From Ferruginibacter sp. (GTDB lineage: Bacteria; Bacteroidota; Bacteroidia; Chitinophagales; Chitinophagaceae), in assembly GCA_017983695.1 (NCBI GenBank), contig JAGOAX010000004.1:212538-276537 (forward strand): a stretch of 64,000 nucleotides of DNA, written 5' to 3'. The position numbers and the translations under genes were made by a program. Below the pieces are notes generated by a model. The model was not told the DNA's origin, made no database searches, and was given only the letters and a program-made list of their open reading frames with translations. The number at the start of each line of letters is the position of its first letter. Position 1 is the first letter of the stretch. Shown here one piece after another: positions 1 through 7,876 of the stretch.

Positions 1-421
1 ACAAGGTGTTTCTCCGGAACGTCGTCACCTCTCTACTAAATTTTTCTTGCCATAAGTTGTTCCGCTGGAACAAAATGAAAACCTCACACAATTCATATCA
101 ATTTGTCGTTTTGTAATTGCCCTTGTTTCGTAGGCTACATTTTGTGGGTAGCCCAAAATGGTTGGTATTGTATTTACGTTCCATAGGAACGAATTGTGTT
201 ATTGAAAGCTCTTGATGAAAGCACAAGGTGTTTCTCCGGAACGTCGTCACCTCTCTACTAAATTTTTCTTGCCATAAGTTGTTCCGCTGGAACAAAATGA
301 AAACCTCACACAATTCATATCAATTTGTCGTTTTGTAATTGCCCTTGTTCCGTAGGAACATTTTATGGGTAGCCCAATACGTATGAAATTGTATTTACGT
401 TCCATAGGAACGTATTGTGCT
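1..421. repeat. Two-copy direct repeat (~200 bp, offset ~222 bp) rich in GTTCC/GGAAC palindromes
   Basis: Copy one starts at base 1 and copy two at 223; their first ~120 bases are almost identical. Each copy carries short palindromes: GTTCCGCTGGAAC at 59-71 and 281-293, and CGTTCCATAGGAACG at 177-191 and 398-412. A third palindrome, GTTCCGTAGGAAC, is intact only in copy two (347-359) and has lost its symmetry in copy one. The array may extend left of the window. It resembles short interspersed intergenic repeats seen in other Bacteroidota genomes. I see no gene here; a 71-codon reading frame across it is made of repeat sequence. Confidence 0.85.
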
Positions 422-500
422 TTTGCTTTTCCTGCAAATAATTGTGTAAATATTTAGTGCGAATACTTTTTATTAATGAAATACCATGTTTATGCTGTCC

Positions 501-518
501 TTTGGTGGGAGACAAGAC
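501..518 (+). repeat. Degenerate copy of the TTGGTCGGAGACCAGAC palindrome
   Basis: The sequence TTTGGTGGGAGACAAGAC is a weakened copy of the palindrome that recurs five times at 4445-5263. As in the better copies, it is followed ~35 bases later by a CTGCGGCGG stretch. Confidence 0.5.
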
Positions 519-612
519 GGGATGTAATATTAATTGAGGCAAACCTGCGGCGGTAATAAATTAAAAATCAGTATATTTATTTTACAAAACCGTACAAATT
601 AAATTTTACCTG

Positions 613-2946
613 ATGAGAAAATATTTTCAATCAGCAGCATTTATTGCCTCAGTAGTAGTTTTTATAACAGGCTGCAAACCTAATGATGTTATTCCCGTAA
701 CGCCGGACCCCATTGTAGTAGTGCCGGTTGATGATGTTACACAGTTTTTTGCCAATGTATCCGGTATTGTACTGGATGAAAGCAATGCACCTGTTGCAGG
801 AGCAGTAGTTACAAGCGGTACAGCAACAGCAGTTACCAATGCTATCGGCATGTTCAGCCTGGTAAATATTTCACTCTCTAAAAACAATGGAAGTGTTACG
901 GTAACAAAGCCCGGTTATTTTAAAGGCGTACGCAGTTTTAAAACCAGTGCCGGCAAAGATCACCAGGTAAAAATTCAACTGATGCAAAAACTGTTATCAG
1001 GTACTGTAAATGGTGCAAGTGGCGGTACAATTAACTCCAATGGTGGTGCAGTAATAAATTTTCCTGCAAATGCTTTTGTTACTAACGCCGGTGCAGCTTA
1101 TAGCGGCACCGTTAATGTGTATAGCCGTTGGATAGATCCTACAGCAAATAATTTACCCTATATCGTTCCCGGAGACCTGAGAGGTGTTGGCACTAATGGC
1201 GGAGAAAGTATACTGCAAACCTATGGCATGGTAGGAGCCGAAATTGAAGATGCCAGTGGAAATACACTTAGTATTGCCAGCGGTAAAACTGCAGCCATTA
1301 ATTTTCCTGTACCTGCTGCAATAGCTGCCGCTGCACCGGCATCAATTGCACTCTGGCATTTCGATAATGCCAGTGCCCGCTGGAAAGAAGAAGGCACGGC
1401 AACAAAATCAGGCAGCACCTATACTGCACAGGTAAATAAATTTTCTTTCTGGAATTGCGATATAGCCAACAGCAATTTTATTGTACTGGATTATACACTG
1501 ATCAATGCAGCAACCAATACACCGTTGGTGGGCACAAGCACAAGAATAAAAGTAGTATCAAGTTCGGCTTATGGCTATGGTATTACCAACAGTGCAGGTT
1601 TTGTGTCGGGGCTGGTACCAAAAAATGAACCACTGGTTTTGGAAGTGATAGCAGGAGCATGTGCATCGGTGGTGTACAGCCAGAATATTGGCCCTTTTGC
1701 AAACAACACCAGTTTGGGTAATGTGAATGTTGGCTTACCAACTTCGCAGTACATTAATTTTACCGGCAAAATAGTAAACTGCAGTGCAGCACCGGTTACC
1801 AATGGCTATATCAGCATGTATGGCTCTGGTGGCAACAGTGGTTTTGCCCATACCAATGCCAGCGGCGATTTTTCTTTTACCATATTAAATTGTACCGGCA
1901 GCAGTTTGAATTACAGTTGCATCGGGGTCGATAATTCCACAGGGCAGCAAACTGCAGTAATAACAGGCACGGCATCTACAGCCGCAGTAAATATCGGAAC
2001 CATCACTGCCTGTACGGCAGCACCAACTGTTGATATTTATCTTGCCGGGTTTGGGCCATTGAACACCACCACCGTTAATAATGTTGCCAAGGTTTGGAAA
2101 AATGGTACTGCCACCAATTTAACAGATGCTTCAAAAAACGGACGGGCTACCAGTGTTTATGTATCAGGTACTGATGTGTATACTACTACTACGGAGCAGG
2201 ATTTAAATACCGGATTTACAACATCAAAAGTTTGGAAAAACGGCGTGCCCACCACATTAACTAACGGAACTACTAATGCATCTGTAAAATCGGTATTTGT
2301 ATCGGGTACCGACGTATATGTTGCCGGTACGGATGGTGCTTTTGCCAAAGTGTGGAAAAACGGAATAGCTACCAATTTAAACCTGGCCGTTAACCCGGCA
2401 ATAGCCAGCGCAGTATTTGTATCCGGTTCGGATGTTTACGTTGCAGGAATGGAAAATTATTTTGCCAGGGTTTGGAAAAATGGCAGCAGTATATTTACGT
2501 TAAATACTGTAGGCGATTTTACATCAATATTTGTATCGGGTACCGATGTGTATGTGGCCGGTTGGGAATATAACGGATCAAAAAATGTGGCCAAAGTATG
2601 GAAAAATGGCGTGGCTACCAGCCTTACCAACGGAACAAGAGATGCAAAAGCCTTTTCAGTATTTGTATCGGGTACCGATGTATATGTAGCTGGTTATGAG
2701 ACAAACCCCACCGGGTTTATTACAGGCGCCAGGCTTTGGAAAAACGGTGTGGCCACCAACTTAACCAATGGTAATTTTGCTGCCAGTGCTACAGGGGTAT
2801 TTGTATTGGGTACTGATGTGTATGTAGCAGGTGCCGAATCTAATGGCTCGGGTAATACAACAGCAATAGTTTGGAAAAACGGCTTCCCCGTAAATATTAC
2901 CGATGGCACTACCAATGTGGGTGTAAATGCAATATTTGTTAAGTAA
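613..2946 (+). CDS. Surface lipoprotein with a carboxypeptidase-regulatory-like domain and a C-terminal seven-bladed propeller
   Basis: A 777-residue exported lipoprotein: the signal peptide ends in the lipobox ITGC at about residue 21. Residues ~45-130 look like a CarboxypepD_reg-like beta-sandwich (SGIVLDESNAPVAGAVV). The middle resembles cell-surface beta-sandwich modules. From about residue 474 to the end there are seven repeats built on the pair VFVSGTDVYVAG and VWKNGVATNLTNG, ~40 residues each. The first unit starts with DIYLAG and the last strand is the C-terminal AIFVK, so the ring can close by the usual terminal-strand swap. I infer a binding or adhesive role; there is no catalytic signature. 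It stands alone, with repeats on its left and a minus-strand gene on its right. No enzyme family is recognised. Confidence 0.85.
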   Translation: MRKYFQSAAFIASVVVFITGCKPNDVIPVTPDPIVVVPVDDVTQFFANVSGIVLDESNAPVAGAVVTSGTATAVTNAIGMFSLVNISLSKNNGSVTVTKPGYFKGVRSFKTSAGKDHQVKIQLMQKLLSGTVNGASGGTINSNGGAVINFPANAFVTNAGAAYSGTVNVYSRWIDPTANNLPYIVPGDLRGVGTNGGESILQTYGMVGAEIEDASGNTLSIASGKTAAINFPVPAAIAAAAPASIALWHFDNASARWKEEGTATKSGSTYTAQVNKFSFWNCDIANSNFIVLDYTLINAATNTPLVGTSTRIKVVSSSAYGYGITNSAGFVSGLVPKNEPLVLEVIAGACASVVYSQNIGPFANNTSLGNVNVGLPTSQYINFTGKIVNCSAAPVTNGYISMYGSGGNSGFAHTNASGDFSFTILNCTGSSLNYSCIGVDNSTGQQTAVITGTASTAAVNIGTITACTAAPTVDIYLAGFGPLNTTTVNNVAKVWKNGTATNLTDASKNGRATSVYVSGTDVYTTTTEQDLNTGFTTSKVWKNGVPTTLTNGTTNASVKSVFVSGTDVYVAGTDGAFAKVWKNGIATNLNLAVNPAIASAVFVSGSDVYVAGMENYFARVWKNGSSIFTLNTVGDFTSIFVSGTDVYVAGWEYNGSKNVAKVWKNGVATSLTNGTRDAKAFSVFVSGTDVYVAGYETNPTGFITGARLWKNGVATNLTNGNFAASATGVFVLGTDVYVAGAESNGSGNTTAIVWKNGFPVNITDGTTNVGVNAIFVK

Positions 2947-2955
2947 TACAGGCAA

Positions 2956-3120
2956 TTAAAATCTGCCAAAATAATTGTAGATGTCGAAATACAATTTTAA
3001 TTCTTTGCTGTCGGAGAATACAATTGTTATAATGTCAAATGGTTTTTTGTTATGATAAACCAATGCCTGCCCTTTAACTTTATAGTCAGCATATTTTATT
3101 CCTGTGTGATCAGTTTTCTT
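2956..3120 (-). pseudogene. Coding-like C-terminal remnant, unknown protein
   Basis: Directly after and slightly overlapping the DinB-like gene, in the +1 frame relative to it, the minus strand reads about 50 residues of protein-like sequence (KYADYKVKGQALVYHNKKPF, then DIITIVFSDSKELKLYFD) ending in TAA at 2956-2958. There is no ATG in this frame before it runs into the DinB-like coding sequence. It could be the tail of a gene lost to rearrangement or a small gene with an unusual start. The family is not recognised. Confidence 0.35.
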
Positions 3121-3566
3121 AGTAACGAAACCTGCCCTAAATGATAATAGCTGTGTTCAATAACGCCTTCAATATTCCGCAAATAGCTGCCGTATTTTTC
3201 GTCAACAAATACCTGGTCAAACATACTGTCGGTCATTTGTTCAACTTTGTTGGCAAACATTTCAGCGGTAGTAACAAAATCGTTGACCAACGCATTCCAG
3301 TCTGCTGCACACTTTATTTCCGGAAGGTCAAAACTGTATTTGTCTCTTATTTCAAGCTGCCCGCCATTAAACACCTGCAGCATTCCTTTTACATAGTAGT
3401 TGATATGAAAAGAAAGTAAAGCAATGGTATTTAAGCTGCCGACTTTTTTAATAGCCTGTTCCCAGCTTACACTTAATAGCTGTTCTTTAAAATTGGTGTT
3501 GGCAATCCATTTTCCATTGAGCAATACTTCCCGTAGCCGGTTTGCTATAAATGAATTTCTTGTCAT
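3096..3566 (-). CDS. DinB-like (DUF1572-type) four-helix-bundle protein
   Basis: A 156-residue cytoplasmic protein without a signal peptide. It matches the DinB/YfiT fold: a helical protein with histidines that would form the metal site, in FHINYY near residue 53 and in HSYYHLGQ near residues 138-142, with the usual family ending LGQVSLLRKL. Known members are metal-dependent, often thiol-transferase-like or of unknown function; the substrate cannot be read from sequence. Length is typical for the family. It is transcribed towards the propeller lipoprotein, and its own stop overlaps a coding-like remnant. Confidence 0.75.
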   Translation of the reverse strand: MTRNSFIANRLREVLLNGKWIANTNFKEQLLSVSWEQAIKKVGSLNTIALLSFHINYYVKGMLQVFNGGQLEIRDKYSFDLPEIKCAADWNALVNDFVTTAEMFANKVEQMTDSMFDQVFVDEKYGSYLRNIEGVIEHSYYHLGQVSLLRKLITQE

Positions 3567-3709
3567 TCAGCTGTTACTTTAAAAGTTATTGTAGTAAGAT
3601 TTCGCCAGCCGCCGCTGATGCATTTTTTGTGTAGTTGAAGTTAAGAATTAATGCCCAACTTTTTTAACCAACGGCGGAGTAGGGGTGATAGATGTAGCAG
3701 CAAAAATGC

Positions 3710-4252
3710 TTACAATTGTATCGTTACCGGTTCAAAATTTTGTAGATCGTTGTTGGTACATAAAGAAAATATTGATCCGGCCGGTACCGGCACAGTTATT
3801 TCTTTTCCATTCATAGTGTACGCAATTACAAATTTTCGTGGCTGATAAATATAATTGGTATAAACGGTTTCGCTTTTACCGATCAATGTACAGGTGCATT
3901 CGCCCTGGTTAATATTTATCATCCCGTTAGCATTTGCAAAAACTCCGGCCTTAGTTAACCGGTCTTTTAAGGTTGCATTGTACCCGTTTCTGTCATAACG
4001 TTTATTGCAATCTGTTTTAAATTGTACAGCAGTTAAGATTTGTTTTTTTATAAGTCCGGGAGATGATGTGCAGGAGTCGGCCATTGCATTATCCACTTCT
4101 TTTAAATAAAAAACAGGGTTTCCGCTTTTCATCATTTTCCCGTTTTTTCCAACTGCTTTAACAGCAATTAAATGAGCGCCATCAAAAGGGCAATGCTGTG
4201 CAAATGAATTTTTACAAAGCAGGCTTGCTATAAATAAAACGATATACCGCAT
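3710..4252 (-). CDS. Small secreted cysteine-containing protein, unknown function
   Basis: A 180-residue exported protein when started at the ATG at 4252, which begins a good signal peptide (MRYIVLFIASLLCKNSFAQ). A longer frame to 4348 exists but adds only a polar extension, so the inner start is preferred. The mature part is small, with scattered cysteines (HCPFDG, DSCTSS, DCNKR, GECTCTL, SLCTN) that could form disulfides. It has no recognised domain. The 5' end of this gene, including the signal peptide, has been duplicated twice upstream (4509-4658 and 4872-5042), each time cut off by a palindromic repeat. Confidence 0.7.
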   Translation of the reverse strand: MRYIVLFIASLLCKNSFAQHCPFDGAHLIAVKAVGKNGKMMKSGNPVFYLKEVDNAMADSCTSSPGLIKKQILTAVQFKTDCNKRYDRNGYNATLKDRLTKAGVFANANGMININQGECTCTLIGKSETVYTNYIYQPRKFVIAYTMNGKEITVPVPAGSIFSLCTNNDLQNFEPVTIQL

Positions 4253-4508
4253 GGTGTTATTATTTTTTTTTTGCGCATTCTTCCAACGCAGATTTACAGT
4301 AAATAGTAACGGGTTGCCGGATGAATTTTGTACCCGAAACTCCTGCATGCCAGTGGCACCTATGCAGGAAAACTAAATGTATAACTAAAAGCTGAAGTTA
4401 TAAAATGTTGCAGAGCGGAAAAGTAACAATCCGTAAACGCCGACGTCTGGTCTCCGACCAACGGCGTTACACTTAATGGCTGTAACATTTATTGCAAATA
4501 GCTTTTTG

Positions 4509-4658
4509 TTAATGGAGTAGTGGGCTTATGCTGCCCGTTGGTCGGAGACCAGACGGGGGCTTGCTGAGTTGGGGAATACCAGCGGCGGCGAAAGGGCAAT
4601 GCTGTGCAAATGAATATTTACAAAGCAGGCTTGCTATAAATAAAACTATATACCGCAT
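4509..4658 (-). pseudogene. Truncated duplicate of the 3710-4252 gene, fused to repeat sequence
   Basis: The ATG at 4658 begins MRYIVLFIASLLCKYSFAQH followed by CPF, nearly identical to the first 23 residues of the downstream intact gene. The frame then runs into repeat-derived sequence (AAAGIPQLSKPPSGLRPTG) and stops at 4509, giving 49 residues. I read it as a dead copy produced when the palindromic repeat cut the duplicate. A secreted micropeptide cannot be excluded. Confidence 0.7.
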
Positions 4659-4871
4659 GGTGTAACTATTATTTTTTTTGCGCTTTCCTCAAACTCAAAT
4701 TTACAGTAAATAGTAACGGGTTGCCGGATGAGTTTTGTACCCGAAACACCTGCCTGCCAACGTCACCCATGCAGGAAGCTAAATTTATAACTAAAAGCTG
4801 ATGTTAAAAAATGTTGTTGGTGGAAAAGTAACAATCTGTAAGCGCCGCCGTCTGGTCTTTGACCAACGGCA

Positions 4872-5042
4872 TTACACTTGAAGGCTGTTACAATAAAGAC
4901 ACTTATTACAAATGTTTTTTGTTAATGCAACATTGGGCTTATGCTGCCCGTTGGTCGGAGACCAGACGGGGGCTTGCTGAGCTGGGGAATACCTGCGGCG
5001 GCGATAAAGCAGGCTTGCTATAAATAAAACTATATACCACAT
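4872..5042 (-). pseudogene. Second truncated duplicate of the 3710-4252 gene
   Basis: From the ATG at 5042 the frame reads MWYIVLFIASLLYRRRRYSP. It keeps only the first ~12 residues of the signal peptide before switching to repeat sequence (APVWSPTNGQHK). It is shorter and more decayed than the neighbouring copy. It shows that the repeat junction can sit at different points inside the gene. Confidence 0.6.
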
Positions 5043-5309
5043 GGTGTAATTATTATTTTTTTGCATTTTTTGCAACTCAAATTCATATTAAGTAGTAACG
5101 GGTTGCCGGATGAATTTTGTACCCGAAAATCCTGCCTGCCAACGTCATCCATGCAGGAAGCTAAATTTATAACTAAAAGCTGAAGTTATAAAATGTTGTT
5201 GGGCAGTAATGTTTTTTGTAAATGCAACGGAGGGCCATGCTGCCCGTTGGTCGGAGACCAGACCGGGGCATACTGAGTTGGGGAACACTTGCGGCGGCGG
5301 AGCGGTAGT

Positions 5310-5936
5310 TCACTTTCTCAACTGGGGATTATCTTCCAATCGAAATGGAGGGGGACTTTTAAACGGTGGTAATAATTTATTTGAGATAAATGCATTAGAC
5401 AATGATTTGATAAACGCTGATGTTGGTTTTACTGAATCAAGGGTTTTCTGTCGTGTATTGCTAAAATATATATTTTCCAATAGCATGACATGAGCTTTGT
5501 CTAATGCGCTATCCATGAACGGTCTAATTGTACAAACTGTATCCTGAATACCATTTTTATATGTAACAACATAAAAGTCATAGCTACCTGCAAAAAATTC
5601 TTCTCCGCTTCTAAATTGATATTCTTTCAAGTGCTGGTTTAATTTGTGGTCGCTATTAAATATTGCTTTAAGGCTATCAAGTTGAGTAGTAGATAATTTA
5701 ACGATTACATAGTTATGCTGATTGAAGTACTTATCGTCATCGTTAATATGAATTAGACCATTAGATTCAATCTCAGCATATAGAGAAATGAATGGTGTGT
5801 CCTTTTGAGGGGTTATATGTGAATTTACATCGAACGATGCATACTGAATCTTTGCAAATTCTTTGTCTTGTCCTCCTCTACAACTATTAAAAATAATTGC
5901 AGCGGTCATCAGAAGTAATTGCGATATCAGTCTCAT
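5310..5936 (-). CDS. Lipoprotein of unknown function
   Basis: A 208-residue protein with a signal peptide and lipobox FNSC at residues 16-19, so probably anchored in the outer or inner membrane facing the periplasm. No domain is recognised. The mature part is mixed alpha/beta with a pattern (FFAGSYDFYVVTYKNGIQDTV) seen in small immunity- or stress-type lipoproteins, which is not diagnostic. The last ~10 codons lie against the palindromic array, so the C-terminus may have been altered by it. An imperfect palindrome (5966-6062) lies just upstream of the start and separates it from the Thoeris-like operon transcribed in the same direction. Confidence 0.65.
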   Translation of the reverse strand: MRLISQLLLMTAAIIFNSCRGGQDKEFAKIQYASFDVNSHITPQKDTPFISLYAEIESNGLIHINDDDKYFNQHNYVIVKLSTTQLDSLKAIFNSDHKLNQHLKEYQFRSGEEFFAGSYDFYVVTYKNGIQDTVCTIRPFMDSALDKAHVMLLENIYFSNTRQKTLDSVKPTSAFIKSLSNAFISNKLLPPFKSPPPFRLEDNPQLRK

Positions 5937-5965
5937 TTTGAATTTAGTTTAAGGTAACGCAGAAT

Positions 5966-6062
5966 TGCCGCTAACGAGCAGGGCTTTATGCAGGTTGGGA
6001 TTTGTAAATAGCTGATGTTACAAGGTCATGCCCAACTTGCATAAAACCCAATGTTATAGGCA
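5966..6062. repeat. 97-bp imperfect palindrome with attC-like architecture
   Basis: Outer arms are TGCCGCTAAC (5966-5975) and GTTATAGGCA (6053-6062), pairing at 8 of 10 positions. Inner arms at 5981-5999 and 6031-6049 pair at 17 of 19. Outer and inner arms are separated by unpaired spacers of 5 and 3 bases, around a 31-base loop. This two-box layout recalls integron attC sites, but the boxes do not match the GTTRRRY core exactly and no integrase is in the window. It lies at the 3' side of thsA and upstream of the lipoprotein gene. Confidence 0.6.
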
Positions 6063-6089
6063 GTGGTGTCGGAATCTTAACACATGTCA

Positions 6090-6932
6090 TTAAACCCCGA
6101 ATTCAATAGATTTAAGATTAAACAAGTTGATTTTGTTCATACTGTCTTTATGAATTACGATAGTTAGTTTAGCAGGATATTTAAATTTCATTTCACTTAA
6201 CCTAAATGTCCAAAGCATAATCTTTAATAAATCTTCCTCACCAATATTTTTATGTTCTTTGATTCGGGTAATCCCCGAACCAAAAATCGGAACAGAAACG
6301 CTTTTTTGAGCATAAACACGGTTAACCCTATCCCAAAAATTGATTAAAAACTCGATGTATTCAGGCATTGTAAGTGTAGCTCTATTAAAATCATCAAACT
6401 TAGTAAACGCTGTAATTAGGAAATCATCATAAACGAAAATTGTACTGAGCTTGAACTTAATGGTTTTTCCACCTTGTCTTCTTGTGATACTACTCTCAAT
6501 TATGTCAGAATTGTCCGAATTTGCAATGATAAAATTGTCAAGCTCATTTATCTTATTTTCAAAGAAACGCTGGATAAAAATACCATTAAGTGATTTACTT
6601 GATATGATTTTATCATCTACTATTGTGTCAAAATATTCGTTAAAAGGAATAGTCTTTAATCCATTTTCTGAAAACAAATCTCCACATTTAATATTTACAT
6701 TACTCCCATCTATATCTATATTAATATCTGTTAAGTTGTTTGCTCTGAACCATATAATTAGATAAATTATAATTAATAAACCGAACATAAAAAATCCAAA
6801 ATATCTCAAACAATCTTTGTATTCCTCTGGCACAAGATTAAAAAGAAGTATGAACGATAAAACTCCGGAAATTACTGAAAAATAAATCCAGAATTTTGCT
6901 CTGACATTTTTGTTTAAAAATTTAACTTTCAT
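6090..6932 (-). CDS. thsA: Type II Thoeris-like effector ThsA: two membrane helices plus macro-like (DUF6430) domain
   Basis: A 280-residue protein from the ATG at 6932, four bases after the stop of thsB; a longer frame into thsB (to 6995) is less likely. Two hydrophobic helices (residues ~14-34 and ~42-62) precede a soluble domain. That domain contains macro-like motifs, IKCGDLF (81-87) and VPIFGSGITR (214-223), fitting the DUF6430/ThsA macro family. In type II Thoeris, the macro domain binds the histidine-ADP-ribose signal made by ThsB, and the membrane helices then act on the cell membrane to abort infection. Domain order, size and the TIR partner all fit. Family placement is from recall, not a search. 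Confidence 0.8.
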   Translation of the reverse strand: MKVKFLNKNVRAKFWIYFSVISGVLSFILLFNLVPEEYKDCLRYFGFFMFGLLIIIYLIIWFRANNLTDINIDIDGSNVNIKCGDLFSENGLKTIPFNEYFDTIVDDKIISSKSLNGIFIQRFFENKINELDNFIIANSDNSDIIESSITRRQGGKTIKFKLSTIFVYDDFLITAFTKFDDFNRATLTMPEYIEFLINFWDRVNRVYAQKSVSVPIFGSGITRIKEHKNIGEEDLLKIMLWTFRLSEMKFKYPAKLTIVIHKDSMNKINLFNLKSIEFGV

Positions 6933-6936
6933 AAAC

Positions 6937-7503
6937 TCAATTGTTATAAAAATAGTCGTTTGGTTCTTTTCCAGAATCAGCTCTGAAGCTGACATTATTT
7001 AAAGCCTTCCTAATAGTTTCCTTATTCATTGGAACATGAAGTATAGGTACTTTTGATTTAGAATCTTTGAATATTGGCAGTTTGCCCCATAAAGCTCTTA
7101 CAGTATTGTTTAAACTTTTTTTATCGTCGTTTAATAAATCTTCTGTTGTCTTTAAATCCGGATAAATTACAATTACTGGTAATTTTAAAGTATTAATACC
7201 ATAGTCAATTTCTTCTCTTACTGCCCTTGAGTTCAAAGTATTATCACTCAAAAAGAATACAATGTTTTCAGAATTTCTAAGTCGCTCTTTAAGCCTTGGC
7301 TTTAAAGTAGTTTCCCAATCACTATTATCACGAACGTTATACGTTGTGTCGTGAGCATTATTAAATGGAAAAGAAGTGTCAGCACCTTTCCATGCTTTCA
7401 ACATGCTGTAATAACAAAAATCTTTGGTCGCATGTGCTCCAAGCGATGACTCACTAAATGGTTCGCTTACATAGAATGCACAATAATTGTAAATTTTACT
7501 CAT
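6937..7503 (-). CDS. thsB: Type II Thoeris-like sensor ThsB: TIR-like (DUF1863) protein
   Basis: A 188-residue cytoplasmic protein of the DUF1863/ThsB TIR-like family. The N-terminal strand is YNYCAFYVSE. A LRNSENIVFFLSDNT strand-turn is followed by NSRAVREEIDYGI, in which Glu97/Glu98 sits where the catalytic TIR glutamate is expected, and then LPVIVIYPD. Known ThsB proteins sense phage and use NAD to make a cyclic ADPR isomer (type I) or histidine-ADPR (type II), which activates ThsA. Here the partner is the membrane/macro type, so type II chemistry is inferred. It is first in a two-gene operon, with a four-base gap to thsA. A TGCCTATAAC core lies 50 bases upstream. Confidence 0.8.
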   Translation of the reverse strand: MSKIYNYCAFYVSEPFSESSLGAHATKDFCYYSMLKAWKGADTSFPFNNAHDTTYNVRDNSDWETTLKPRLKERLRNSENIVFFLSDNTLNSRAVREEIDYGINTLKLPVIVIYPDLKTTEDLLNDDKKSLNNTVRALWGKLPIFKDSKSKVPILHVPMNKETIRKALNNVSFRADSGKEPNDYFYNN

Positions 7504-7876
7504 TAGTTAATTTTTGGTATTTATTTGTTGTTAAAGTAAGGTTGTAGTCCATTGCCTATAACATGTGTATTGATGCTATAAGACGCTACTTCATTTTTTT
7601 GCGCCTCTTGATTTTCAATCATTTAATGTTATACATTTTGTATTGTTTATAGCGTCAATGCAATTTAATAAAATATTTAATCTGTCGGGCTTTATTCTAC
7701 GCTTCCATAAAAGCTCCTCAATAATATATCATTGAACGGAGCGTCGCCACAGAAGTCCCATCAAAGCACAAAAGCTCATAAACAAAAAATTAACCTCCCC
7801 ATACAGGATACTCCATGACAATCATCCCCCAAAATCGTCCTAAACTGCATAATAATTAGCACCTTAACTTGCATAT
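7504..7876. other. Gene-free stretch with a palindrome and a dispersed repeat
   Basis: TGCCTATAAC at 7553-7562 is the exact complement of the core at 6053-6062. Nearby, ATTGATGCTATAA (7569-7581) pairs with TTATAGCGTCAAT (7647-7659) at 12 of 13 positions. Further right, an 18-base sequence at 7732-7749 recurs inverted at 44306-44323. The rest is AT-rich and must hold the promoters of thsB and the GH105 gene, which diverge here; I could not assign either with confidence. Confidence 0.6.
7732..7749 (+). repeat. 18-bp dispersed repeat, left copy (inverted partner at 44306-44323)
   Basis: TTGAACGGAGCGTCGCCA here is exactly the reverse complement of TGGCGACGCTCCGTTCAA at 44306-44323. The two copies lie just outside the first (GH105) and last (GH28) carbohydrate-active genes of the cluster. 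Confidence 0.75.

Larger units (their letters stand above)
4190..5309. repeat. Tandem array of three ~400-bp units: gene 5' end plus paired REP-like palindromes
   Basis: The string GCAGGCTTGCTATAAATAAA recurs at 4219, 4625 and 5009 (offsets 406 and 384). Between units lie copies of an 18-base palindromic core, GTTGGTCGGAGACCAGAC: inverted at 4445-4462, direct at 4537-4554, inverted (one mismatch region) at 4850-4867, direct at 4950-4967, and direct at 5246-5263. Inverted/direct pairs can fold into ~110-bp hairpins. Each direct core is followed by a GGCGGCGG-type stretch at the junction with the duplicated gene fragment. The array runs into the 3' end of the next minus-strand gene. Confidence 0.85.

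Noticed and set aside
98..313. 71-codon minus-strand reading frame
   Set aside because: It lies wholly in the direct repeat with palindromes; no signal peptide or domain, and it crosses repeat boundaries.
4445..5263. Insertion sequence
   Set aside because: Palindromic cores with fragments of a cellular gene, but no transposase frame or clear terminal repeats with target duplications.
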